Source: Bacillus sp. OV166 (GTDB lineage: Bacteria > Bacillota > Bacilli > Bacillales > Cytobacillaceae). From it: 64,000 bases of DNA. The stretch's first letter is position 1. Each line of letters begins with the position of its first letter. The position numbers and the translations under genes were made by a program. Positions 51,308-60,969 of this stretch are shown piece after piece. The DNA lies in NCBI RefSeq assembly GCF_900177675.1, contig NZ_FXWM01000001.1, positions 4,101,001-4,165,000 on the forward strand, read 5' to 3'. A model generated the notes under the pieces. That model was not told the origin of the DNA and searched no databases. It saw only the letters and a list, made by a program, of their open reading frames with translations.

Positions 51308-52132
51308 ATGTCTACACAAACAATTGCTCAGAACAAAGCCATTTCAATTAAGAAAAAGAAATCACAATTAACAAAAAGCTACTCTATTTGGCGAGGATTA
51401 TCCCTGCCTGTTTTCGTATTGATTTTATGGCAATTGTTAAGTTCAATCGATATCTTGTCCGCTCAATTATTTTCTTCACCATTGTTAATTGTCACCCGCT
51501 TCATTGAACTAGTCCAGTCAGGGGAGATGGCTAAACATTTGCAAATCAGTTTAATCCGAGCATTTCTCGGCTTTGCTATAGGCGGTTTTCTCGGATTATT
51601 AATAGGTGTCATTGTTGGCATGAACAAAATGGCGGAGGAATATTTAAACCCAAGTATCCAAATGCTCCGCACTGTCCCACTGCTTGTGATTACACCGCTA
51701 TTTATCATGTGGTTAGGGTTTGGTGAATTATCTAAGATATTACTAATTGCTTTAGGTGCCTTTTTCCCTTTATATTTACAAACCTTTTTAGGCATTCGTA
51801 ATGTAGATAAAAAATTATACGATGTTGCTCAAATATTAGAGTACAGCCGAATAGAGCAAATAACTAAGCTTATGATTCCAGCTTCTCTACCTAATATTTT
51901 ACTAGGTATACGCTTAGCTCTAAGCGCTGCCTGGATGTGCTTAGTTGTCGCAGAGTTATTGGGAGCAGATAGAGGTGTGGGCTTCATGATCCAAGATGCC
52001 CGTTCTTTTATGCAGACAGACACTGTCTTTGTAGGCATTATCATCTTTGCCCTTGCTGGTAAAATATCCGACTCTATTGTCCGCTTTTTAGAAAATCGTT
52101 TACTAAAATGGCAAGATAGCTTTAAAGCTTAA
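51308..52132 (+). CDS. ssuC: sulfonate ABC transporter permease SsuC
   Basis: The 274-residue permease of about six membrane segments carries the BPD-transport signature EYSRIEQITKLMIPASLPNI (EAA loop that contacts SsuB). The N-terminal 20 residues are polar. AAAGGATG precedes the ATG. It is the last gene of the rightward sulfonate unit; a terminator follows at 52206. Confidence 0.93.
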   Translation: MSTQTIAQNKAISIKKKKSQLTKSYSIWRGLSLPVFVLILWQLLSSIDILSAQLFSSPLLIVTRFIELVQSGEMAKHLQISLIRAFLGFAIGGFLGLLIGVIVGMNKMAEEYLNPSIQMLRTVPLLVITPLFIMWLGFGELSKILLIALGAFFPLYLQTFLGIRNVDKKLYDVAQILEYSRIEQITKLMIPASLPNILLGIRLALSAAWMCLVVAELLGADRGVGFMIQDARSFMQTDTVFVGIIIFALAGKISDSIVRFLENRLLKWQDSFKA

Positions 52133-52205
52133 CCAAAAACCAATCAATCCACATCCCATTCAACTAAGAAAAGTCGTCAAGACCTCCAAATTGCTACAAC
52201 ATAAA

Positions 52206-52242
52206 AAGACTACTTCCTCTATATATGAAAGTAGTCTTTTTT
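52206..52242 (+). terminator. intrinsic terminator of the ssuBC unit
   Basis: AAGACTACTT pairs with AAGTAGTCTT around a 13-nt loop, followed by a T-run. Confidence 0.88.
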
Positions 52243-52385
52243 GTTGAAAAAACTATATTAACTGATATTGTTGACACTTTTTTCTTTTTTATTATCATGG
52301 TACTTATAAGATAAAGATCAATTAATTTCGAGATTGTCTTTTTGGAAATCAACAATTTCCGATCAACTAGCTACGCTTCGCTATA

Positions 52386-52598
52386 TTTCATAACGTCACG
52401 AAAGAAGTAATTGATTTCTGTCAACACCATGAGCTAGTTACCTAGGATATTACATCTGAGGAGATTGCAACAGACAGCGTCAATATTTATGTAGGCTCGC
52501 TTGTCAATTGGGTAATATCTAATGGCTCCGGATCCCTCGAGGTTCTAATGGGAAACGCCTTAGACCACTTTTTAAGTGGAGTATCCGTGAATAACTAG
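52386..52598 (+). pseudogene. C-terminal remnant of a TetR-family regulator
   Basis: A frame without start reads FHNVTKEVIDFCQHHELVT, a stop (TAG), then DITSEEIATDSVNIYVGSL and WVISNGSGSLEVLMGNALDH, ending FLSGVSVNN. This is the usual look of the ligand-binding half of TetR regulators. The DNA-binding half is missing. Confidence 0.5.
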
Positions 52599-52622
52599 CG
52601 GTTATTCTAATAAAACAAAAAA

Positions 52623-52663
52623 GTGTCAGGCACTACCCAAGAAAATGGGACTGTGCATGACAC
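52623..52663. repeat. GTGTCAGGCAC repeat-family hairpin
   Basis: GTGTCAGGCAC (52623-52633) faces GTGCATGACAC (52653-52663), which is followed by CTTTATTTTT, so it can act as a terminator on the + strand. Confidence 0.65.
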
Positions 52664-52817
52664 CTTTATTTTTACTTGAAGAATTATTCCGATTGTTAGA
52701 TCGATAATCATAAAATCCTCTAAAATAGTTAATTCTTCTGGCATCTCTAAGAAAAGTATACCACCATCAGTTACTTTAACAGGATATGATGAATTTCAAC
52801 GAATCAATCTTCGGGGA

Positions 52818-53801
52818 ATGATGCTGTCTTCTCTTCCAGGTTTTATTGCCATGGCCCTTGTTTTAGCTTTGAGCAAGATTCCTGGATTAACGATGCTAGG
52901 AGAAGTATTTGAACTTATGATTAACGCCCTCCCTGTTATACTTGCCGTCGTCGCAGCTAAACAAGTAGCGGACCTTGATGATGTATCGATTGTGGCAGGG
53001 ATTGTCGCCGGAGTCTTATCAGTGAAAGGCGGAATTATTGGAGGTATTATCGGGGGTATTTTAGCAGGACTGTTGGTCCAATACATATTTAGAAAGTGTG
53101 TTGAGTGGAAGTTCCCCGCTACAACCGTCAATATTGCAGCAGGTGGAATTGCCAGGTTGATTTCTGGATTGGCAGTCTTTTTCCTCATCGCGCCAGTCGC
53201 CTTAAAGCTCGGTGAAGGAATCCGCTCTTTATTAGACCTGCTTGTTTCTACTAATGGGACACTTGCTGGACTCATTGCTGGGCTGTTAATTTGGCCAGCT
53301 ATTATTGGCGGCGTCTATCACGCGGCTATCCTTCCGATTGTACTGTTAGAAATGGAAAAGACAGGAAACAGCTTCTTAGGTGCCGTTGATATGGTAGGAT
53401 TGGTAATGGTATCAGCGGGGATTACCCTTGCCAATATTGTTTCACCTCGAGATAAAGGTGAAGCAGCAGTGGCTGCACCTGGTTTTGCCATTAATATGGG
53501 CTTTGGTACCTTTGTAGTAGCCGCTTATCCGTTTATGTTTTCCAACAAATATATCTTTGCTGGAGCAATCCTCTCATCCGGATTAGGCGGATTACTTGTT
53601 GGACTTTTTGATGTTCGTGGAACGGCCTATGTTCCATCATTTATGGCACCACTTTTATCCAATAATATGACAGGCTTTATCATCGCAATGGCTGGAAGTT
53701 TAATATGTTCATTTCTCATAACGCTTTCCATAAATAAAATCTCTGTGAAAAAGAGCAAGAATATGGTTAGAGAGCAAAAAGCGAATAAAGTAGCAGGTTA
53801 A
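52818..53801 (+). CDS. PTS EIIC-like membrane protein (PfoR-type, PTS_EIIC_2)
   Basis: The 327-residue protein has about nine membrane segments with IIGGVYHAAILPIVLLE and DMVGLVMVSAG, as in EIIC-like proteins of the PfoR type, which lack the phosphorylation domains of true PTS permeases. The role is unknown. The ATG at 52818 has no proper ribosome binding site; the frame stays open and protein-like 46 codons further (from 52680, IPPSVTLTGYDEFQRINLR). The original start was probably lost where the repeat at 52623 lies. Confidence 0.7.
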   Translation: MMLSSLPGFIAMALVLALSKIPGLTMLGEVFELMINALPVILAVVAAKQVADLDDVSIVAGIVAGVLSVKGGIIGGIIGGILAGLLVQYIFRKCVEWKFPATTVNIAAGGIARLISGLAVFFLIAPVALKLGEGIRSLLDLLVSTNGTLAGLIAGLLIWPAIIGGVYHAAILPIVLLEMEKTGNSFLGAVDMVGLVMVSAGITLANIVSPRDKGEAAVAAPGFAINMGFGTFVVAAYPFMFSNKYIFAGAILSSGLGGLLVGLFDVRGTAYVPSFMAPLLSNNMTGFIIAMAGSLICSFLITLSINKISVKKSKNMVREQKANKVAG

Positions 53802-53876
53802 TCATTATATGCGTTCGTCCATTAAAAAAATGGCCGAAACAAATAAATAGTTTAATGCTTTCCTTTACCTAAAACA

Positions 53877-53932
53877 AGAAGCTGACCAAAAAAAGTCGTC
53901 ACTCAACGACCGTTTGGGACAGCTTCTTATTT
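53877..53932 (+). terminator. intrinsic terminator
   Basis: AGAAGCTG (53877-53884) pairs with CAGCTTCT (53920-53927), with an inner GTCG/CGAC hairpin, and is followed by TATTTTTTT. Confidence 0.8.
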
Positions 53933-54330
53933 TTTTCATAGTAAATAATATAAATAATAAAACCAACATTAGTAAATTTGGGATACCTACAAACCAACCT
54001 TCCATATTAAAGACGATAGAAGCTGAAAAAACTAACAACCACATCGTACCGTTCGGGAATTCCCTGAATATATACTCTACTTCAGAAACTAATTTACTTT
54101 TTCTTGGTCCTCCTGCTTATCAAGCTCCCCGACTTAATTTATATAAATGTATAGGTATGGATCATTCATTTTCTCGTTGAACGAATGAGGCCTTTCAGAA
54201 GCTGCCGCACCAGGTTTTTGAGCCTGTCTTCACGAAAGTAATCGATGAAGTCATTTCGCATCGATTATCCTAAAAATAGATTCTGTAAAAGACATTTTTG
54301 GGGTATCCCCCAACATAAAAAATAAAAATC
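53930..54330. other. stretch with a possible membrane-protein remnant
   Basis: On the minus strand a start-less frame (about 53877-54105) reads FREFPNGTMWLLVFSASIVF and GIPNLLMLVLLFILF, like part of a membrane protein. On the + strand 54187-54270 reads EAFQKLPHQVFEPVFTKVID. Both look like pieces of lost genes; neither can be named. Confidence 0.25.
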
Positions 54331-54333
54331 CCT

Positions 54334-54747
54334 TTACTCGATTTGTTTGAAGCCATCTAATATGATAGAAAGCAAACCCTTACTTGCTTCATAAACAAGT
54401 TGCTCCTTAGGGACCGGGCGTTTTTCCTCTTTTCTTGACTCAATACCGTTTCTATACACATACTTTCTTCGAAGGATTCCTTTTTTCTGATTATAATAAA
54501 GGACAAACCGCTTCAGATTCGATTTCATGTCAGAATTTTTCCAAATGATGTAAAAATATTTCTGATCCTTCCATTCTTCAACTGAAATCATCGAGTACAG
54601 TAAACTTAACTGTAAAATGTTAAAATCATTATTAAAAACTTTAACATCCCTTTCTAAGGTTACTTTTGGTTGATCGATTGTTGGCAGATACTCGTCAACA
54701 ACCCCAAACTGCTGAAGTTTTTCTATTAATTGTTCGTAGTTATTAAT
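54334..54747 (-). CDS. hypothetical protein with an AUU start
   Basis: The 137-residue soluble protein begins NNYEQLIEKLQQFGVVDEY after the first codon and has a charged, beta-rich C-terminal half. No family is recognised. GAGGAGG (54756-54762) lies 8 nt from ATT at 54747. An in-frame TAA ends directly before this ATT, and no ATG, GTG or TTG occurs in frame for the next 52 codons, while that stretch is clearly protein-like. AUU is therefore the most likely start; the first ATG (54591) would cut off the N-terminal third. Confidence 0.75.
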   Translation of the reverse strand: MNNYEQLIEKLQQFGVVDEYLPTIDQPKVTLERDVKVFNNDFNILQLSLLYSMISVEEWKDQKYFYIIWKNSDMKSNLKRFVLYYNQKKGILRRKYVYRNGIESRKEEKRPVPKEQLVYEASKGLLSIILDGFKQIE

Positions 54748-55094
54748 TTAAATTTCCTCCTCTGTTTAAACGATATTTCACTTTCTTTTTATTAATCCTA
54801 AAGATAATATCAATTTTATATTCTCCCTTAAATCGATACATCCATATTCCACTTTTATCCTTTTCATGAACAAACGAACTTCTTTAAGTTCATATCTTTT
54901 TTTAAGATTTTAATCTTTTTTTATTATGTAATCATAGATTATACCCTATTCATCTTCTTCATGAACCCATTCAATCGTATAGTAGCATTCCACTAACGCT
55001 TCATAAAACCCCCATCTTGATTCGACTGCCCGATGTACCTGTAACAACGCTGAGTTCCAAACACGTTTACTATTACATCCTAAAATTTATAAAT
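54748..55094. other. gene-free stretch
   Basis: AT-rich upstream region of the AUU gene. No other gene or RNA is supported. Confidence 0.4.
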
Positions 55095-55121
55095 AAAAAG
55101 AGCAACTTGTCCGTTGCTCTT
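55095..55121 (-). terminator. intrinsic terminator of the nitroreductase gene
   Basis: AAGAGCAAC pairs with GTTGCTCTT around TTGTCC; on the minus strand it is followed by TTTTATTT. It may work both ways. Confidence 0.82.
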
Positions 55122-55146
55122 ATTTTGAGTCAGATCTATGAATTTT

Positions 55147-55899
55147 TCACTTATATCGGAACCTCTGATTTTTTACCGTGGGACTGGAATTTTTTGCGTA
55201 TTGGTCAAAACCCGTATCATAAAATTGAGCGACCTTACTGGACCAGTCGCTGGTATCTTTCCCGCTGGTCCGTTCAGACATATAGGATGATATCGTTTGA
55301 TCATATTGGTCAATAATTTCCTTTTGAATTTTCGCATCATACTGTTCTTTCTGAAGGGTTGCCTTAATTGGCAGCCTTGGTTTTTGAGCGGGGACGGATT
55401 GTGGATATCCGACCACCAGACCTGAGATTGGAAAAACATATTCCGGAAGATTCATTAGTTCAACAAAGGTTTGGGGATTTCTCCGTAATCCTCCGATCGG
55501 AACGATCCCGAGTCCCATCGATTCAGCCGCTATAACTGCGCCTCCCAGAGCGATCCCTACATCTGTTGAACCGATAATAATGGCCTCTAAGTCCTCGACA
55601 ATTTTAAACTCCATACCATTTTTTTCAGCTGCCAGCTTCGCCCGATAAAAATCCATGCAAAACACTAGAAAAACTGGAGCTTCCTCAATCCATCTTTGGT
55701 TGCCTGCCGCTTTCGCCAATGCGGCTTTCCTTTCAGGCTCTCTAACTTCGATTACGCTCACTTGCTGTCCATTAATCCAATTGGGACCAGCCAAAGCCGC
55801 CTCAATAATCACTTCGATCTGGGCTTCGCTTACCTCTTTTTCAGTGTCGAAGTCCCTAACTGAGCGATGATTTCTTAATAATTGAATGGTTTCGTTCAT
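55147..55899 (-). CDS. FMN-dependent NAD(P)H nitroreductase (NfrA-like)
   Basis: The 250-residue protein fits the NfrA group of flavin oxidoreductases: MNETIQLLRNHRSVRDF at the N-terminus (FMN phosphate site), ALAGPNWINGQQ, then GIALGGAVIAAESMGLGIVPIGG and the late region that binds NADPH. The start at 55899 follows GAGGAGTG; an upstream in-frame start lacks a site. In B. subtilis this group reduces FMN, nitro compounds and quinones and is stress-inducible. Single gene. Confidence 0.92.
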   Translation of the reverse strand: MNETIQLLRNHRSVRDFDTEKEVSEAQIEVIIEAALAGPNWINGQQVSVIEVREPERKAALAKAAGNQRWIEEAPVFLVFCMDFYRAKLAAEKNGMEFKIVEDLEAIIIGSTDVGIALGGAVIAAESMGLGIVPIGGLRRNPQTFVELMNLPEYVFPISGLVVGYPQSVPAQKPRLPIKATLQKEQYDAKIQKEIIDQYDQTISSYMSERTSGKDTSDWSSKVAQFYDTGFDQYAKNSSPTVKNQRFRYK

Positions 55900-55967
55900 A
55901 CAATCACTCCTCGTGTATACGATACTACACACGCAGCTTTAAATTCAAACACCTGAATCTAATAAAA

Positions 55968-56000
55968 GTGCCTGACACCACTGAAGGTGGTGTCAGGCAC
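55968..56000. repeat. GTGTCAGGCAC repeat-family perfect hairpin
   Basis: GTGCCTGACACCA is the exact inverse of TGGTGTCAGGCAC (55988-56000) around CTGAAGG. It sits 4 nt past the peptidase stop and can serve as its terminator. Confidence 0.75.
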
Positions 56001-56004
56001 CATT

Positions 56005-57372
56005 TTACTTATTAAGAAGTTCTAAAAAGGAACAAATGGTTAAGATCCCTTTATCGAAGTTTTCTAAGTTAAAGTGTTCGTTTGGAGCATGAAGATTTTC
56101 ATCTGGCAAACCGAAGCCCATTAAGACAACAGGAGCATGCAGTGATTGGTTAAAATCCGATACAATAGGAATGGAGCCACCTTCTCTTTTGTAAACAGGC
56201 GATTTCCCATAAACAGTTTCATACGCTTCGGCCGCTTTTTGAATCATCGGACTGTCGATCGGCGTTAAAAATGGATTCCCCGTATCTTGTAGCGACACTT
56301 TCACCGTGCATCCTTTTGGTGCATGTTCTTCCAGATGCTTTTTAACCAATCCTTGAATCTTTTCAGGGTTTTGATTGTGGACTAGACGGCAGGTGATTTT
56401 GGCATGAGCCTCGTTCGGGATGACCGTTTTAGTTCCTTCCCCCTGAAATCCGCCCCATAATCCGTTTATTTCTAATGTTGGCCTGGAGCTGATTCTCTCA
56501 GGATAAGGATAATTGTTTTCCCCTCCTGTTAAATCAGTTAATGCTAACGATTTTTTTAACTTTTCTTCATCGAAGCCCAGTGCTTTAATTTGTTCCTTTT
56601 CAAATGCGGTTAATTCCACTACATCATCATAAAAATGGTCAACATTTACTTTACCATTTGAATCATGAAGAGTAGAAAGCAGCTGTACCAATAGATGGTT
56701 TGCGTTTTGAACTCCCCCGCCGAACATGCCCGAGTGCAAATCAGAATTTGCGGTTTTAAGGGAAACTTCTAATGCACACAGACCTCTTAATGAATAAGTA
56801 ATCGCAGGGACGCCTCTGTCCCACATATCAGAATCGGAAATCACGACCACATCACAGGATAATTTTTCTTTATTTTCGGATAAGTATGGCGGAAGATGAG
56901 GACTTCCGATTTCTTCTTCTCCTTCGATGCAAAATTTTACGTTTACCGGTAATTTCCCTTCTAATTTCAATAGTGTTTCCACTGCTTTGATATGTAAAAA
57001 CGTCTGCCCTTTGTCGTCGGTTGCCCCTCTGGCATAGATCTTTTCATCACGGATCGTTGGTTCAAACGGAGGCGTTTCCCATAGATGAATGGGATCAACG
57101 GGCTGTACGTCATAATGGCCGTACACTAAGACTGTTGGGGCATTTTCCTGATGAAGCCAGTCCGCATAGATAAGCGGATGACCCTTTGTCTGGACGATTT
57201 CAACATGTTCCATTCCAATGCTTTCTAATTTATTGGCAATCCATGAAGCTGCTTTTTGAATGTCCTCTTTATGCTCGGATAAGGAACTGATGCTTGGAAT
57301 CCGGAGCAATTCTTTTAATTCCTCTACATTTTGATTATGTTGATTGGATAACAACTCGGATAATTGACTCAT
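56005..57372 (-). CDS. M20-family metallopeptidase (dipeptidase)
   Basis: The 455-residue cytoplasmic enzyme has the two-zinc M20 site: VYGHYDVQP (H and the adjacent Asp), GATDDKGQ (bridging Asp), FCIEGEEEIGSP (catalytic Glu pair), VVISDSDMW and, near the end, HAPNEHFNL. The lid domain lies at about 200-320. Members cut dipeptides or act on N-acyl or gamma-glutamyl substrates; the exact one is unknown. AAAAGGTGAGCAC precedes the ATG. Confidence 0.93.
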   Translation of the reverse strand: MSQLSELLSNQHNQNVEELKELLRIPSISSLSEHKEDIQKAASWIANKLESIGMEHVEIVQTKGHPLIYADWLHQENAPTVLVYGHYDVQPVDPIHLWETPPFEPTIRDEKIYARGATDDKGQTFLHIKAVETLLKLEGKLPVNVKFCIEGEEEIGSPHLPPYLSENKEKLSCDVVVISDSDMWDRGVPAITYSLRGLCALEVSLKTANSDLHSGMFGGGVQNANHLLVQLLSTLHDSNGKVNVDHFYDDVVELTAFEKEQIKALGFDEEKLKKSLALTDLTGGENNYPYPERISSRPTLEINGLWGGFQGEGTKTVIPNEAHAKITCRLVHNQNPEKIQGLVKKHLEEHAPKGCTVKVSLQDTGNPFLTPIDSPMIQKAAEAYETVYGKSPVYKREGGSIPIVSDFNQSLHAPVVLMGFGLPDENLHAPNEHFNLENFDKGILTICSFLELLNK

Positions 57373-57444
57373 GTGCTCACCTTTTCTCGTTTATTTTCTA
57401 TTCTTATATTATACAAAAAGAATGGAGAAAACCCACAATCCGCT

Positions 57445-59424
57445 CTAATTCATATATCGATATTCCCTCAAACTATTCAAATTTGAAATTTCCTGTAATA
57501 GTTCTTTACCAATATTCGTTTCTCTTACTTTTTTTCTCACCAGTTCTTTATCCACTACTCTTTTTACCGATAATACATCCGTACCGTCACTTAATACATC
57601 TTCTTTTGAATGAAACTGTTTATGAGCAACCAATTGCATACCGTAGGAATTATATAGTAACGTGTATCCCGCTATACCTGTTACAGATTGATAGGGTTTT
57701 GAGAACCCACCATCGATAACAATCATTCTTCCATTCGCTTTGATGGGATTCTCTCCCTCAATTTCTTTCACTGGTGTATGGCCGTTGATAATATGACCCT
57801 GCTCAGGGTCGAGATCAAATTCAGCCAAGAGTTTTTTGCAAAGTTCTTCATTCTCACGTAAGTAATAATAAGGGTTCTTTTTCTCCTTATGCGTTTCCTT
57901 ATCCTGAATAAAGTACCTTTCAAAGGTGGTCATTTCTCTTTTTCCAAAGAGGGATGAGTATTCTCCGTTCCATAAATACCAAACCATATCAGTTGCAAGG
58001 TCATCTGTCTTTTCCGGATGTTCAAAAGCATGTCGTAAATTATATTCAAACGTATCAAGTAATTCACGGCCTGCATACGTTTTATTCTCAATCGTCATTT
58101 TTTCCATATTTCCTTCTTCATCTAAAGGAATGCAACCATGAATTAACAAGTTACCGTTATATTTCAAATAAAGGCTGCCCTTTTTCATTAGGAATTTCAT
58201 ATGTCTAGCCAGCTTTTCGGAATGCTGTACGGAAAATAACAATTTTTCGATCACTTGTTTTTCTTCATCTAATAATTGATCTGGCTGCATTGGATTAACA
58301 GTAGCAAAACAACTATTTACTAGAGGGTAGGTTTTCCCATGTATCGTTATTTCGTTCTTTTCATAATCAATTTTCTCAAGTAAAAGTCTTTCTGACATAT
58401 TAAAGTACGGGCGCCTCTTAATGATCGGGATTTCCAGTTTGAATTGAATCATGGCGATTGCTTGATGAATTTTCGTAATTTGCAGTTGTTCATGATTAGA
58501 TAGTTTTTTATCGGAATGGACCTTAGGTCTAAAAACTGGATTGTCTTCATAGTACTTTTCCGCTAGATTAAGTAATGGTCTTAGATTGATTCCATATACA
58601 TCTTCAATAATATCCAAATTGTCGTATCTCGCACAAATACGAATAATATTAGCCAGACATACCTTTGATCCAGCAAAGGCACCCAGCCATAGGACATCAT
58701 GGTTTCCCCATTGAATATCAACCGAATGGTAATCGATCAGTGTTTCCATAATTTTATCGGGCTCGGGTCCACGGTCGTAAATATCCCCTACTACATGAAG
58801 ATGGTCGACAACTAATCTCTGTGTCGTATAGGCAAGACCTATGATCAGTTTATCCGCCTGTGCTAAGGAGATAATCTGCTGGACAATTTTTGAATAATAA
58901 TCATCCTTATTTGTGGAATCATCTTTTTTGTAGAGTAACTCTTCAATTATATACACAAACTGTTTCGGCAAAGCTTTACGTAACTTAGAGCGTGTGTATT
59001 TGGAGGAGGCATAAGAAATGAGCTTAATCATTCGCTCAATGATTTCTGTATACCATTGGTTTAATTCTAGTTCATTACCAAAATGACTTTTTATTAACTT
59101 CAGTTTTTCCTCTGGGTAATAAATTAATGTTGCAAATTCATTCCTTTCGGATTCAGATAAGGTATGTTGAAACAGGTCATTAATTTTCTCTTTTACATTC
59201 CCTGAACCATTTCTTAATACATGTTGAAAAGCTTGATACTCACCATGTAAATCACTGACAAAATGTTCAGTCCCCTTTGGTAGATTTAGAATGGATTCGA
59301 GATTAATAATTTCTGTTGCTACTTTTTCTGCACTATCATAATTTTGGGCGAGTAAATCTAGATATTTTGCGTTCAAAAAATATGTATCCCCTTTCAGAAT
59401 TGACTGCGTTGCTTTTATTAACAT
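57445..59424 (-). CDS. fbp: fructose-1,6-bisphosphatase class III
   Basis: The 659-residue protein is strongly similar along its length to B. subtilis Fbp, the gluconeogenic phosphatase: KGTEHFVSDLHGEYQAFQ (metallophosphatase DxH), GDIYDRGPEPDKIME, IQWGNHDVLWLGA (GNHD) and IINGHTPVKEIEGE. It hydrolyses fructose-1,6-bisphosphate to fructose-6-phosphate. No ribosome binding site is seen before the ATG at 59424, and a TATAAT box lies about 15 nt upstream, so the message may be nearly leaderless. The N-terminus is also about 12 residues shorter than the B. subtilis form and different in its first 12. Confidence 0.96.
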   Translation of the reverse strand: MLIKATQSILKGDTYFLNAKYLDLLAQNYDSAEKVATEIINLESILNLPKGTEHFVSDLHGEYQAFQHVLRNGSGNVKEKINDLFQHTLSESERNEFATLIYYPEEKLKLIKSHFGNELELNQWYTEIIERMIKLISYASSKYTRSKLRKALPKQFVYIIEELLYKKDDSTNKDDYYSKIVQQIISLAQADKLIIGLAYTTQRLVVDHLHVVGDIYDRGPEPDKIMETLIDYHSVDIQWGNHDVLWLGAFAGSKVCLANIIRICARYDNLDIIEDVYGINLRPLLNLAEKYYEDNPVFRPKVHSDKKLSNHEQLQITKIHQAIAMIQFKLEIPIIKRRPYFNMSERLLLEKIDYEKNEITIHGKTYPLVNSCFATVNPMQPDQLLDEEKQVIEKLLFSVQHSEKLARHMKFLMKKGSLYLKYNGNLLIHGCIPLDEEGNMEKMTIENKTYAGRELLDTFEYNLRHAFEHPEKTDDLATDMVWYLWNGEYSSLFGKREMTTFERYFIQDKETHKEKKNPYYYLRENEELCKKLLAEFDLDPEQGHIINGHTPVKEIEGENPIKANGRMIVIDGGFSKPYQSVTGIAGYTLLYNSYGMQLVAHKQFHSKEDVLSDGTDVLSVKRVVDKELVRKKVRETNIGKELLQEISNLNSLREYRYMN

Positions 59425-59544
59425 TATTCATTAATGATATTATAAGGGATAAATTGAATATTTTTATATCATAATACATATTTTTATTGTCTTTATTTGC
59501 AAAAGAAGGAAATTTGATGGCTGCAATCGCAGAACTTCGCAAAA

Positions 59545-60090
59545 CACATCACTCTTCACCTGCCGTCAGGTCAAGTACAAATCGACCTGGAATCGATCCA
59601 CTGCCCTTCTTTTAATAAAATTCCTTCATACTTGATATATAAATAAATGAAGAAAATGGTCATATATTTTTCAATAAAATATGAATAATTTATGACAACT
59701 CTTATCACCTTGTCCTTTACGTGGCTTTTTGTAAAAGCCCTCGACTCGCTACTTATACGATATCGAGAATGGCGGGGTAACGCGAATCTTCATTTTTCAT
59801 ATTTGAGGGCATTTTTAGAACGAAAACGTCAAAAACCGCCTTCAAATTTGATTTTTGAAGGCGATTTTTGCAATTTTGGGTGATTTATAGCTTAATTTGT
59901 GTGAAGGCGTATATGTTTTCTAATGGGCTTCTAGACTCTGTTTTTAATATAAATATTGATATCTATTTTCTCTATCTTCGCTTTCACTAAGTTAACATAT
60001 TTTAATTTTCCATCCGTTCCGCTACGGATTAAAAGCTTCGCCAGATTAGCTTTACATTCGATATTACCAGGATTATTGTCCTGTGAAATC
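59545..60090. other. gene-free stretch with one hairpin
   Basis: No gene is supported. CGCCTTCAAA (59837-59846) pairs with TTTGAAGGCG (59854-59863) and is followed by ATTTTTG, a terminator-like structure with no gene before it. A similar TTTGAGGGCATTTTT lies about 40 nt upstream. Confidence 0.45.
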
Positions 60091-60894
60091 CTATTTTAAT
60101 TTATCTGCTACGGATATATTTTCTACTTTAGCTTTCATCCATTCCACAAGACCTTCATAATTTCTTGCTAGCAAAAGATGGCTCGCTACTTCCTTCATCT
60201 CTTTATTGCGTTTAAATGAAGCGTTTTTCAACTCTCGAATTTCCCTTGCATATTTTTGAAGGACCATTGCCATTTGCACCGTATCTTGATAAATCAAGTT
60301 CATGTCCCAGCGTTCAGCTCCTTCTGCACACATACAAGATCCAGACTGGTTTTCGAAATGGACCGTCCACTTATAATGAAGAGTCAGTTCACTTAAGTAT
60401 TTCTCCTGAATCACCTTGAACCAGGCACCTTGATATCCTCCAGAGATTTGGACATTTGGCGCGTAACGGTGATGACCGTTGCAGCCAGCAAGAGATGTAA
60501 TACCCGCCTTGTTTAATGATTTAACTAGCATCGCCATGTTTGCATCCATATCCAAGGCATTGACCTTAATTCCAAACCGTCTTTGAGCAAAGGCTCTCCA
60601 CTGGAAATGATAGCCTTCCAAGTGGACAGGGAATTCTCGCCCGGGAGCGTTCATGATCTTCTTCATCGTAACAATCGGAGACCTGTTTACTAACACCTGA
60701 AATTGGTTATCCTGCCAAAAGGTCGGAATACCAAGGCTGCTTATTAATTGTTTTGTTTTCGTTATATCCTCATGGGTATTTTCGTCTGACAGAATAATAA
60801 AATCGTCTTTAACCTCAATAAATAAGCCTCTCATTTGCAGTGCTTCTGCAATTCTTTCTGTGGCATTCATCATTTCTAATTTCAATAAGTTCAT
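60091..60894 (-). CDS. conserved hypothetical protein
   Basis: The 267-residue soluble protein starts MNLLKLEMMNATERIAEAL behind GGAGGATGATAAGT (start at 60894). A middle segment, LAGCNGHHRYAPNVQISGG, with Cys and two His, and a later GSCMCAEG could bind metal. No family is recognised. It lies 75 nt behind the regulator gene, with a terminator between, so it is probably a separate transcript. Confidence 0.65.
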   Translation of the reverse strand: MNLLKLEMMNATERIAEALQMRGLFIEVKDDFIILSDENTHEDITKTKQLISSLGIPTFWQDNQFQVLVNRSPIVTMKKIMNAPGREFPVHLEGYHFQWRAFAQRRFGIKVNALDMDANMAMLVKSLNKAGITSLAGCNGHHRYAPNVQISGGYQGAWFKVIQEKYLSELTLHYKWTVHFENQSGSCMCAEGAERWDMNLIYQDTVQMAMVLQKYAREIRELKNASFKRNKEMKEVASHLLLARNYEGLVEWMKAKVENISVADKLK

Positions 60895-60936
60895 ACTTAT
60901 CATCCTCCTTTAACTTTCTGCTCCTTAAATATACAA

Positions 60937-60967
60937 AAGTCCGGTTACGATGGTCGTAACCGGACTT
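60937..60967 (-). terminator. intrinsic terminator of the regulator gene
   Basis: AAGTCCGGTTAC pairs with GTAACCGGACTT around a 7-nt loop; on the minus strand it is followed by TTGTAT. It lies 3 nt past the stop. Confidence 0.75.
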
Positions 60968-60969
60968 CT

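Noticed and set aside
52796..53275. 159-codon frame on the minus strand
   Set aside because: It is antisense to the EIIC-like gene, with Ile/Pro/Ala-rich composition typical of a shadow and no ribosome binding site.
53914..54180. 88-codon frame on the + strand
   Set aside because: No ribosome binding site, starts inside a terminator, no family resemblance.
57294..57719. 141-codon frame on the + strand
   Set aside because: It runs antisense across the end of fbp and the start of the peptidase gene, both clear genes.
59692..59883. 63-codon frame after fbp
   Set aside because: No start signal, and it runs through a hairpin structure.
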